The notes under the pieces were generated by a model. That model saw only the letters and a list, made by a program, of their open reading frames with translations. It had not been told where the DNA came from and did no database searches. DNA of 9,760 nt from NCBI GenBank assembly GCA_009775195.1, contig VSPF01000112.1, positions 1-9,760 of the forward strand, read 5' to 3'. Numbering within the stretch: position 1 is the stretch's first letter; each line of letters begins with the position of its first letter. This DNA comes from Muribaculaceae bacterium. GTDB taxonomy: Bacteria > Bacteroidota > Bacteroidia > Bacteroidales > Muribaculaceae. The position numbers were made by a program, and so were the translations under genes. Below are positions 1 to 5,426 of this stretch, piece after piece.

Positions 1-26
1 CTTTCTTTTGTTAATAACTGTGAATA

Positions 27-54
27 TTTGCTGCAAAGTTAACCTTTTATTTTG
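27..54 (+). promoter_or_regulatory. Candidate promoter of the + strand ncRNA
   Basis: TTTG at 27-30 is followed after 17 bases by TATTTTG at 48-54. This is one base short of the TAnnTTTG box, and the spacing is slightly short. It would start a transcript at about 58-62, just before the first hairpin of the putative RNA. The match is imperfect. It is favoured mainly because a terminated structured RNA follows on the same strand. Confidence 0.35.
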
Positions 55-64
55 CAACTGCAAA
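34..64 (-). promoter_or_regulatory. Bacteroides-type promoter firing off the left edge
   Basis: On the - strand this reads TTTG (64-61), then 19 bases, then TAACTTTG (41-34). This is an exact match to the known Bacteroides -33 TTTG / -7 TAnnTTTG consensus with normal spacing. Transcription would start near base 30 and run leftwards. No ATG occurs on that strand before the window ends, so the gene it serves lies outside. It overlaps the candidate promoter of the ncRNA on the other strand. Confidence 0.6.
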
Positions 65-265
65 TCTAATAGGAGGTACCAGCTCCTATATTAGCCACAA
101 CTTGACCCAACTATATATGCACTGTAATTTCGGCTTGAGCCCAAAAAGGTACATAAGGGATTCGTGGGCAAGGTCTCCGACCTTGGTGTTCTATTACTGT
201 CTTTTACCCCAGCTAACTTCGTAAAGCCGGGGTTCTGCAAATGAACTGTCTTCGACAGTTTTTTT
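60..265 (+). ncRNA. Putative structured small RNA ending in an intrinsic terminator
   Basis: About 205 bases without a credible reading frame contain at least four hairpins on the + strand: ATAGGAG/CTCCTAT (69-75 with 83-89), CAAGGTC/GACCTTG (169-175 with 179-185), ACCCC/GGGGT (206-210 with 229-233), and the terminator stem. GTAAT (124-128) can also pair with ATTAC (193-197), and CTTG/CAAG and CCC/GGG pairings are possible inside that. A promoter-like sequence just upstream and a terminator downstream define a unit of sRNA size. I do not recognise the family. It lacks tRNA, SRP RNA, RNase P and tmRNA hallmarks. A 6S-like RNA is possible by size but unproven. The 5' end is estimated; the 3' end follows from the terminator. 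Confidence 0.5.
244..265 (+). terminator. Rho-independent terminator of the ncRNA
   Basis: The stem AACTGTC (244-250) pairs perfectly with GACAGTT (254-260) across a TTC loop, and a run of seven T spans 259-265. The T tract lies on the 3' side only for + strand transcription. On the - strand the hairpin is not followed by a U run, so it should not stop transcripts coming from the toxin-antitoxin pair. Confidence 0.8.
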
Positions 266-288
266 CCGGTTCTTTGGGGTTGGGAATA

Positions 289-594
289 TCAATAGATAGG
301 TTTCACGATTTCTACGCGCATGCCGAGAGCTGATATGATGCGGTAGAACACTGTTACGCTGGGATTTATAAAACCATTCTCAATTCTTGAGATATAAGAT
401 TTAGTGACGTTGAGTTTCGCAGCGAGTTCGCTTTGTGTCATTTTCGCTTCTCTGCGGGTTTCTTTAATAATCTGGCCTGTGTAGAAGGCTTCTGCCTCCT
501 CGATGGATTTTTCCCATTCGGCACTTCCGACCTTCCCGAAATTTTGTTCAAGAACCGGGGTGTAATCTTCGACTATGTTATTTTTTGCTTCCAT
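289..594 (-). CDS. HigA-type antitoxin, XRE-family HTH protein
   Basis: A 101-residue protein with a Cro/C1-type helix-turn-helix in its C-terminal half (about residues 41-97). The core runs from MTQSELAAKL (52-61) through the recognition helix VTKSYISRIENG (63-74). The N-terminal 40 residues are acidic and lack a known fold by eye; in this family such a region usually wraps the toxin. Its start lies inside the end of the upstream toxin gene (17-base overlap, different frame), so the two are probably translationally coupled. The order toxin first, antitoxin second is typical of HigBA. The inferred role is to bind and neutralise the toxin and to repress the shared promoter. Base composition is clearly more AT-rich than the core genes to the right. 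The exact antitoxin subfamily is not certain. Confidence 0.85.
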   Translation of the reverse strand: MEAKNNIVEDYTPVLEQNFGKVGSAEWEKSIEEAEAFYTGQIIKETRREAKMTQSELAAKLNVTKSYISRIENGFINPSVTVFYRIISALGMRVEIVKPIY

Positions 595-907
595 AATATT
601 CTGCTTTAATTTTTAACGCTTTGTTAATCTCGCTGTTCGGTGTTTTTTGAGATTTCTTTTGAAATCCATTAAAAAGCACGACAATATTTCCGTTATCAAA
701 AATGAAGAATACGCGATAAATATTTCCATTCCACTCTGTGCGTAGTTCAAAGAGCCCATCGCGTATAGATTTTACAAACTTGGTAGATAATCTCGGTTGA
801 GTAGCCATTAAGAGCAAACCTTGATTAATCTTAAATTGCGCCTTGTCATCAAGAGATGCCATGAATTCTCTGAAATATGTACCGAATGTCGTGATTTTCC
901 TTTCCAT
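578..907 (-). CDS. HigB/RelE-type toxin, phage Gp49-like family
   Basis: A 109-residue basic protein. Residues 46-65 (KSIRDGLFELR followed by GNIYR) and 67-90 (FFIFDNGNIVVLFNGF, then KKSQKTP) match the conserved core of the Gp49-like/HigB family, part of the RelE-type fold. These toxins act as ribosome-dependent mRNA interferases; the family's basic residues, here R65 and K84/K85, are present. The length is normal. The start at 907 is preferred because the MERKI opening is usual for Bacteroidales homologues; an internal Met16 is the alternative. A consensus promoter ends only three bases before this ATG, suggesting a leaderless or nearly leaderless message. The antitoxin gene follows with overlap. 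Function is inferred from family and arrangement. Confidence 0.85.
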   Translation of the reverse strand: MERKITTFGTYFREFMASLDDKAQFKINQGLLLMATQPRLSTKFVKSIRDGLFELRTEWNGNIYRVFFIFDNGNIVVLFNGFQKKSQKTPNSEINKALKIKAEYYGSKK

Positions 908-910
908 TCA

Positions 911-942
911 CAAAGTTATGGAAAGTTTTAATATTATACAAC
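911..942 (-). promoter_or_regulatory. Promoter of the toxin-antitoxin operon
   Basis: On the - strand this reads GTTG (942-939), then 20 bases, then TAACTTTG (918-911). The -7 box is an exact TAnnTTTG match and the -33 box has three of four bases. The box ends three bases before the toxin ATG, so the transcript should begin at or next to the start codon. Confidence 0.6.
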
Positions 943-960
943 TTTAAATGAGTAAAAGTT
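912..960. promoter_or_regulatory. Candidate operator: repeated AAAGTT half-sites
   Basis: AAAGTT occurs at 912-917, 922-927 and 955-960, and its inverse AACTTT at 940-945. The pair 922-927/940-945 forms an inverted repeat with a 12-base spacer that lies between the -33 and -7 boxes. HigA-type antitoxins usually repress their own promoter through such palindromes. The region is AT-rich, so chance is a serious alternative. Confidence 0.3.
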
Positions 961-990
961 TCAAGATAATGCAAAAATTTGCGTATGGGC

Positions 991-998
991 TATGTTTG
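991..998 (+). promoter_or_regulatory. Possible -7 box for the AI-2E transporter gene
   Basis: TATGTTTG fits TAnnTTTG and would give a leader of about 60 bases before the ATG at 1065. No TTTG lies 19-21 bases upstream, so this is a weak call. Confidence 0.2.
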
Positions 999-999
999 T

Positions 1000-1025
1000 G
1001 GGGGTGAACCAAGGTGGGGGCGGGG
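1000..1025 (+). other. G-rich leader segment
   Basis: Runs of G at 1000-1004, 1013-1014, 1016-1020 and 1022-1025 lie 40-65 bases before the transporter ATG. Three runs are of four or five G and one is GG, so a two-layer G-quadruplex could form. The segment stands out against the AT-rich DNA just to its left. Function is unknown. Confidence 0.3.
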
Positions 1026-1064
1026 TTGTTAGGAATGTAATATACACCCATTAGAGACCTTAAG

Positions 1065-2165
1065 ATGTCGAGTTCGTCACGTCCTTATACTTTTGACCGC
1101 GTAGTGCGCATCGTCGCCGGTGTGGCGTTGCTTGCCGGTGCGATATGGCTTGTGAACTTGCTGCGCAATGTGTTGCTTCCGTTCGCCTTGGCGTGCCTGA
1201 TAGCATATCTGCTCGACCCGTTGGTGGGTTATAATATGCGTTGGTTCAAAATCAAGCATCGCGGCCCGGCGAGTGTGCTGACCCTGCTCGAGGTGACTAT
1301 AGTGCTGGCGGCCCTGGCTTATTTCTTCGTGCCCTCGATAATCAAGGAGATTAACCAGCTCGACGAGATAGTGCGGCGGAGTTCGGCCGGGTCGGCAATA
1401 CCGTTTGTGCCGCAGGACATTGCCGAGCCGATACGGCGGTGGGTGGAAGACTTCAATGTGTCGAATTTCATCAAGAGTTCGCACTTTATGTCGCTCGTCA
1501 ACTCGGGCACATCGCTATTGGGGGCGACTGTCGACTTCCTGCTGCACACCCTCGAGTGGCTGCTGACCTTTATATATGTGATATTCATCTTGATAGACTA
1601 TCCGAGCATTATGCGCGGTTTCCGTATGCTTGTGCCAAAGAAGTACCGCCGGACGGTGTATATGGTCGAGGATGATATAAAGGATAATATGAACCGCTAT
1701 TTCCGCAGCCAGGCGCTGATTGCACTGTGCGCGGCGGTGTTTTACTGTATCGGTTTCTCGATAGTGGGCATACCCCTGGCGATTGTGCTGGGCATAACGG
1801 TGGGCATATTGTATATGATACCTTATTTCCAGTATGTGACGCTAATCCCTGTGGCGATTGTGTGCCTTATAAACTCGTCGACGGGCGCGACGCATTTCTG
1901 GCCCGAGCTGGGCGAGTGCGTGCTTGTCTACGCTGTCAGTCAAAGTATCTGCGACTATGTGCTCACGCCCAAGATTATGGGCCGTTCGCTTGGGCTCAAC
2001 CCGGCGGTGATATTGCTGTCGCTGTCGGTATGGGGCACGTTGATGGGCATACTCGGCATGATTATCGCGTTGCCGGCGACGGCACTGCTGCTGTCGTACT
2101 ACAAGCAATATGTGGTAGAGGCCGGGGTGCCTGTGGCCAAGGGGTCAGAGCCGCCTGACGAGTGA
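1065..2165 (+). CDS. AI-2E family (TqsA/PerM-like) membrane transporter
   Basis: A 366-residue polytopic inner-membrane protein. Hydrophobic segments lie at about 15-50, 70-92, 155-178, 215-270 (two helices), 283-300 and 312-348. The family hallmarks are the early LLPFALACLIAYLLDPLV (37-54), MIPYFQYV (251-258), and the C-terminal stretch from TPKIMGRSLGLNP (301-313) to GILGMIIALPATALL (328-342). Family members export small solutes; E. coli TqsA was linked to autoinducer-2 release and others act as Na+/H+ antiporters, so the substrate here is unknown. The length is normal and the first ATG gives a proper cytoplasmic N-terminus. It is the only protein gene on the + strand. Its last 21 bases overlap the 3' end of the convergent phosphopantetheinyl transferase gene. 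Confidence 0.9.
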   Translation: MSSSSRPYTFDRVVRIVAGVALLAGAIWLVNLLRNVLLPFALACLIAYLLDPLVGYNMRWFKIKHRGPASVLTLLEVTIVLAALAYFFVPSIIKEINQLDEIVRRSSAGSAIPFVPQDIAEPIRRWVEDFNVSNFIKSSHFMSLVNSGTSLLGATVDFLLHTLEWLLTFIYVIFILIDYPSIMRGFRMLVPKKYRRTVYMVEDDIKDNMNRYFRSQALIALCAAVFYCIGFSIVGIPLAIVLGITVGILYMIPYFQYVTLIPVAIVCLINSSTGATHFWPELGECVLVYAVSQSICDYVLTPKIMGRSLGLNPAVILLSLSVWGTLMGILGMIIALPATALLLSYYKQYVVEAGVPVAKGSEPPDE

Positions 2166-2654
2166 AATGTATGCGCCGTATTGGTCGAGCGGCTCGGAGC
2201 GTAGTATTTCGAACTGTAAGGGCTGCGGTGTCAGCACCGTGGCCGTGTTGCTGCCGTCGAGTGGCAGGAGTATGTCGCGCCTGAAGTCGAGGCCGGGAGT
2301 TAGAGCGGCCTTGTAGAGGGCCTCCTTGAGCGTCCATGCTTTGACGAGGCTGTCGCTGTAGCAGGTCAATTCGTCGGGAGACAAGACCCTCGGCGCGACA
2401 CGCGCCAACTGGGCGCGGTCGGTCTCGACGTCGATACCTACGGGCTTGTCGGACAATGCGATGACGGCGCATGTGCGGCAATGGCTGATAGAAATTTCGA
2501 TGCCGGGGATGTTGATTGCAGGGCTTCCGTCGGGGCGGTGCGTAAGTGTGGCTCCAGGGCCTAAGGCATCGTTCAGTAGGGATGCGACGGCGGCACGTTC
2601 GGCCTCGCGGCCAGGCACTTGGAGGCCCTTGATGTATGTCTCGACGGCTTTCAT
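2145..2654 (-). CDS. 4'-phosphopantetheinyl transferase, Sfp type (short form)
   Basis: A 169-residue protein that should transfer the phosphopantetheine arm of CoA to a serine of carrier proteins. Visible motifs, in order: HRPDGSPAI (39-47), ISISHC (54-59), the metal-binding GIDVE (73-77, D75 and E77) and WTLKEALYK (107-115, E111 and K115). All catalytic positions are present. It is shorter than the roughly 220-residue Sfp proteins but close to many Bacteroidales versions. It starts within the stop of gldD (ATGA overlap) and is the last gene of the gldE-gldD operon, a neighbour relation seen in many Bacteroidota. Whether it is the AcpS-equivalent for fatty-acid acyl carrier protein or serves a secondary pathway cannot be told from this window. 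No terminator is visible after it. Confidence 0.9.
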   Translation of the reverse strand: MKAVETYIKGLQVPGREAERAAVASLLNDALGPGATLTHRPDGSPAINIPGIEISISHCRTCAVIALSDKPVGIDVETDRAQLARVAPRVLSPDELTCYSDSLVKAWTLKEALYKAALTPGLDFRRDILLPLDGSNTATVLTPQPLQFEILRSEPLDQYGAYISLVRRL

Positions 2655-3196
2655 TTGATACTCATCAAAATATGGATTGCGTCGCGTGTCAGGGCTGTCA
2701 CTATGGGCCTAATCGAGTCGGCCGGTGTTGTAGTGCCGCTGATATTTGCCGATCCGCTGATTATCAAACCTTTGGGCGACACGGCCAGTATCTGCACGGG
2801 CGTTGCACCGGCATCGACGCTCTCGACTACCTCGCAGTCGAAGTCGCCGCTGACGAAATTGTGTGTCACGGCCCTGGCACCGCCGAGGTTGAGGCTGATG
2901 CGCTGGCGGCGGTTGGCAATGGCACGGGGCAGGTCGTCGGTGTGGGTGGCACTCAGGTAGATAGTCGCCCCATAGCGCGGATAGTGTATGTCGAGCCAGC
3001 CGTCTTTTGGCGAAGATGTCCGGGCGGAGGCGTTTACCTCGATGCTCACAGGGCCAACAGTGAGGCGGCGGTAGGTGCTGTCGTATGCCTCGATGCGTGG
3101 GTATGCGTAGCGGCGCGGCGTGACGTCGCCGTCCTTGTGGCGACACGACGACATGCCGACAAGTAAAATAAAAAGTATGATGATGTATTTTGTCAT
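2651..3196 (-). CDS. gldD: GldD-family lipoprotein
   Basis: A 181-residue predicted lipoprotein. The signal peptide is MTKYIIILFILLVGMSSC, with the lipidated Cys at 18; the -3 residue is Met, a little unusual. GldD features are YPRIEAY (32-38), WLDIHYPRYGATIYLS (67-82), and the end-region pattern of a PADSIRP segment (158-164) followed by DAIHILMSI (172-180). In Flavobacterium GldD is required for gliding and works with GldE; its biochemical role is unknown. I chose the ATG at 3196 rather than one 81 bases further upstream: it begins a proper signal peptide and overlaps the gldE stop by 4 bases (ATGA), as the next gene overlaps this one. The upstream alternative would put an Arg/Pro-rich stretch before the signal. 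Confidence 0.85.
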   Translation of the reverse strand: MTKYIIILFILLVGMSSCRHKDGDVTPRRYAYPRIEAYDSTYRRLTVGPVSIEVNASARTSSPKDGWLDIHYPRYGATIYLSATHTDDLPRAIANRRQRISLNLGGARAVTHNFVSGDFDCEVVESVDAGATPVQILAVSPKGLIISGSANISGTTTPADSIRPIVTALTRDAIHILMSIK

Positions 3197-4524
3197 GCCA
3201 CAACGTCTTCGGGCATGACCTTGACGCGCACCTCGGCTATTCGGTGGTCGGAGACTTCGAGTATGAGGAAGCGGCAACGGCCATAGACGAGGGGTTCTTT
3301 GTCCTTGGGGAAGTCGCCCTTTATTGCCAGGAGCATGCCGGCGAGAGTCTCGACGTCCTGCGTGACCTCTTCGTAGTCGTCGGGTTCGAGGCCGGTGACG
3401 CGGAAGAAGTCGGTGAGCGGCGTGCGTCCTTCGAAGACGTATGTGTCGTCGCGCAGACGTTTGAAAGTGGTGTCGGGCTCGTCGTATTCGTCGTCGATGT
3501 CGCCGACAATTTCTTCGAGGACGTCTTCGAGTGTCACCACGCCCTGTGTGCCGCCGTACTCGTCGACAACGACAGCCATGTGGAGCTTGAGCTTGCGGAA
3601 GTCTTCGAGCAGGTCGTCGATTTGCCTCGACTCCGGCACGAAGTAGGCCGGTCGGAGCAGTTTTTTCCAGTCGAGTGTCGCGGCCTCGGGCTTGCCGATA
3701 TATGGCAGCAGGTCGCGCGAGTAGAGAATGCCCTTGATATTGTCCTGGTTGGCCTCGTAGGCCGGCATACGCGAGTATCCGCTTTCGAGCACGATTTTCA
3801 TGACCTGGTCGAAAGTCAGCTCAATGTCGAGGTCGGTGATTTCGACTCGCGGGGTCATGATTTCGCCGGCGGTGGTGTCGCCGAATTTGAGGATGCCTTC
3901 GAGCATCTCCTTGTCGTCGGCGCCTTCGGTTATTTCGAGCGCGCGCGATAGCTCGTCGGTGGTTATGTCGTTTGTCTGTTTTGTCACGACCTTGCGCACG
4001 AGCGTGCCCGATTTGACAAGTACTTTCGACATGGGGCTCATCATGCGGTATATTACCGACAGCCCGGGCTCGGCGAACTTGGCCCAGGCGGCATTGTAGT
4101 TGCTCGAATATAGCTTGGGTATGATTTCGCCGAAGAGCAGTATGAGGAACGTGAGCAGCACAGTCTGCAACACGAAGCTCCACACGGGGTTCATGTCGTC
4201 AAAGACGGGGCCTAAGGCGTAGTTACACAATACGACTATTGTGACGTTGACCAGGTTGTTGGCGATGAGTATGGTGGCAAGCAGCCTCTGTGGGTCGGCG
4301 AGTAGCCGGCGGATGCCCTCGCCGCGCGGGCTTTTGTCGAGTTCGTCGCACTGCTGCTCTGTGAGCGAGAAAAAAGCCATCTCGCTGCCGCTTACAAAGC
4401 CCGACATAAACAGGCAGCCCAATGCGAGGATTAGCGCGACTATCTGGCCCGAACCGAAGGCCGGTGTGGCCAGGGTGAGAGTTAAGGGTAAATTGAGAAG
4501 TAAACTGAATGGGTCAATATCCAT
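3193..4524 (-). CDS. gldE: GldE-like CNNM/CorC-type transmembrane CBS protein
   Basis: A 443-residue inner-membrane protein. The N-terminal DUF21/CNNM membrane domain has three segments at about 26-53, 80-106 and 113-139, with the motifs SGSEMAFFSL (45-54), LIANNLVN (86-93) and FGEIIPK (131-137). Paired CBS domains follow: GEIMTPR (220-226) begins the first, and DEYGGTQGVVTLEDVLEEIVGD (321-342) ends the second. A CorC/HlyC-type C-terminal domain covers about 360-437. Proteins of this architecture are linked to Mg2+/metal efflux or homeostasis. The gldD gene directly downstream, with 4-base overlap, makes GldE the best name. It is often labelled 'hemolysin', which is misleading. The gene has its own consensus promoter just upstream. 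Gliding is not implied, since gut Bacteroidales keep this pair without gliding. Confidence 0.9.
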   Translation of the reverse strand: MDIDPFSLLLNLPLTLTLATPAFGSGQIVALILALGCLFMSGFVSGSEMAFFSLTEQQCDELDKSPRGEGIRRLLADPQRLLATILIANNLVNVTIVVLCNYALGPVFDDMNPVWSFVLQTVLLTFLILLFGEIIPKLYSSNYNAAWAKFAEPGLSVIYRMMSPMSKVLVKSGTLVRKVVTKQTNDITTDELSRALEITEGADDKEMLEGILKFGDTTAGEIMTPRVEITDLDIELTFDQVMKIVLESGYSRMPAYEANQDNIKGILYSRDLLPYIGKPEAATLDWKKLLRPAYFVPESRQIDDLLEDFRKLKLHMAVVVDEYGGTQGVVTLEDVLEEIVGDIDDEYDEPDTTFKRLRDDTYVFEGRTPLTDFFRVTGLEPDDYEEVTQDVETLAGMLLAIKGDFPKDKEPLVYGRCRFLILEVSDHRIAEVRVKVMPEDVVA

Positions 4525-4547
4525 TACCGGAGCAAAATGTTTATTTG

Positions 4548-4579
4548 CAAAGTTAGTGCTTTTTTATGTAATAGACAAA
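4548..4579 (-). promoter_or_regulatory. Promoter of the gldE-gldD-PPTase operon
   Basis: On the - strand this reads TTTG (4579-4576), 20 bases, TAACTTTG (4555-4548): both boxes match the Bacteroides consensus exactly. The predicted start near 4542 gives a leader of about 18 bases before the gldE ATG at 4524. The -33 box begins at the base directly after the stop codon of the upstream response regulator gene. Confidence 0.7.
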
Positions 4580-5281
4580 TTATTGCGGTGTTGTAGAGAG
4601 CATATATCCGTGACCCGAGCGGTTGATGAGGTTGTTGCCCAGTTCGCCGAGTTTTTTGCGCAGGCGCGAAATGTTTGTGTCGACAATGCGCTCGTTTGTC
4701 CCGGCCGTGCTATCGGGCCATACCTTGTGGTGCAGCTCGATACGCGACACGTATGAGTCGACGTTTTTGATTAGCAGGTGCAAGATGGCGTATTCGGTGC
4801 GCGTAAGGGCGAGTGGTTTGCCATCGATTTTGACTGTCTGTGATGTCGCGTCGAGAGAAAGGTTGAGAAAGGTCAGCAGAGAAGCACGGTTGTTGTTGCC
4901 GTGACGTCGGAGCACAGACTTGACACGCGCAATTAGTTCGCGCAGCGAAAAAGGCTTTACGATATAGTCGTCGGCGCCGGCATCGAGGGCATCGATGACC
5001 ATGCGTTCGCTTTTTATTGGTGAATATAGAATAATGGCTATGTGTTCGGTTGCAGGGTCGTCTTTGAAGTCGTAAATCAGGTCCATGCCGCTGTAGGGCT
5101 GGTTCATGGCATCGACTATGACGAGGTTTGTAGAGTCCTGGGCAGTGCGGTCGACAGTTTCGGCGACTTTGACCACCTCGACGCTGTAGCCTTTACTGCG
5201 CAGATTGACCTGCAACAAATCTGTGATGTTGCTGTCGTCGTCTACAATCAATATGTGGCCCAGCGAAGGGGTAGAAACCAT
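4580..5281 (-). CDS. OmpR/PhoB-family response regulator (orphan)
   Basis: A 233-residue two-component DNA-binding regulator. The receiver domain (about 8-122) has the acidic pocket D14-D16, the phospho-acceptor D57, the conserved Ser/Thr position as S87, the switch tyrosine Y106 in DDYIVKPF and Lys109. The winged-helix output domain (about 133-229) shows LALTRTEYAILHLL (136-149), IVDTNISRLRKKLG (about 197-210) and the wing SGHGYML. Around D57 the usual DxMMPxxDG is altered to DAMNQPYSG: the proline is shifted by one position, while the glycine keeps its place. All catalytic residues remain, so phosphorylation is likely. No sensor kinase gene lies in the window, so the partner and targets are unknown. 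The gene sits between yggS and gldE in the same direction. Confidence 0.88.
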   Translation of the reverse strand: MVSTPSLGHILIVDDDSNITDLLQVNLRSKGYSVEVVKVAETVDRTAQDSTNLVIVDAMNQPYSGMDLIYDFKDDPATEHIAIILYSPIKSERMVIDALDAGADDYIVKPFSLRELIARVKSVLRRHGNNNRASLLTFLNLSLDATSQTVKIDGKPLALTRTEYAILHLLIKNVDSYVSRIELHHKVWPDSTAGTNERIVDTNISRLRKKLGELGNNLINRSGHGYMLSTTPQ

Positions 5282-5304
5282 AATGCTCTGAATTTTTACA
5301 AATG

Positions 5305-5336
5305 CAAATTAACAAAATGTGTTTTAAAAATCCAAA
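5305..5336 (-). promoter_or_regulatory. Likely promoter of the response regulator gene
   Basis: On the - strand this reads TTTG (5336-5333), 21 bases, TAATTTG (5311-5305). The -7 box is one base shorter than TAnnTTTG. The predicted start near 5299 gives a leader of about 18 bases before the ATG at 5281. It lies in the 145-base AT-rich gap after yggS, which holds nothing else I can support. Confidence 0.4.
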
Positions 5337-5426
5337 TTAGTAACAATATTGTATTAACTTTGTTCCCAAAAATTATTAAAAAAGTCTTTATAATCCTTTA
5401 CTATCTAAAACTTCAGGGCCTTAACC

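Noticed and set aside
217..250. Short peptide-like reading frame resembling a tmRNA tag region (starts GCTAACTTC, ends in TGA).
   Set aside because: It does not end in the hydrophobic LAA-type tag, the region is too short, and no tRNA-like ends are present; the bases are better explained by a hairpin.
3197..3277. Upstream ATG at 3277 for the GldD lipoprotein.
   Set aside because: It would place 27 Arg/Pro-rich residues before the signal peptide and destroy its N-terminal position.
3190..3951. Long open frame on the + strand opposite gldE (253 codons).
   Set aside because: It is the antisense shadow of a well-supported gene in GC-rich DNA, with low-complexity Val/Glu/Asp-rich translation and no recognisable domain.
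5355..5362. TAACTTTG on the + strand as a promoter.
   Set aside because: No TTTG at the right distance upstream, and no + strand gene follows; it would run antisense into yggS.
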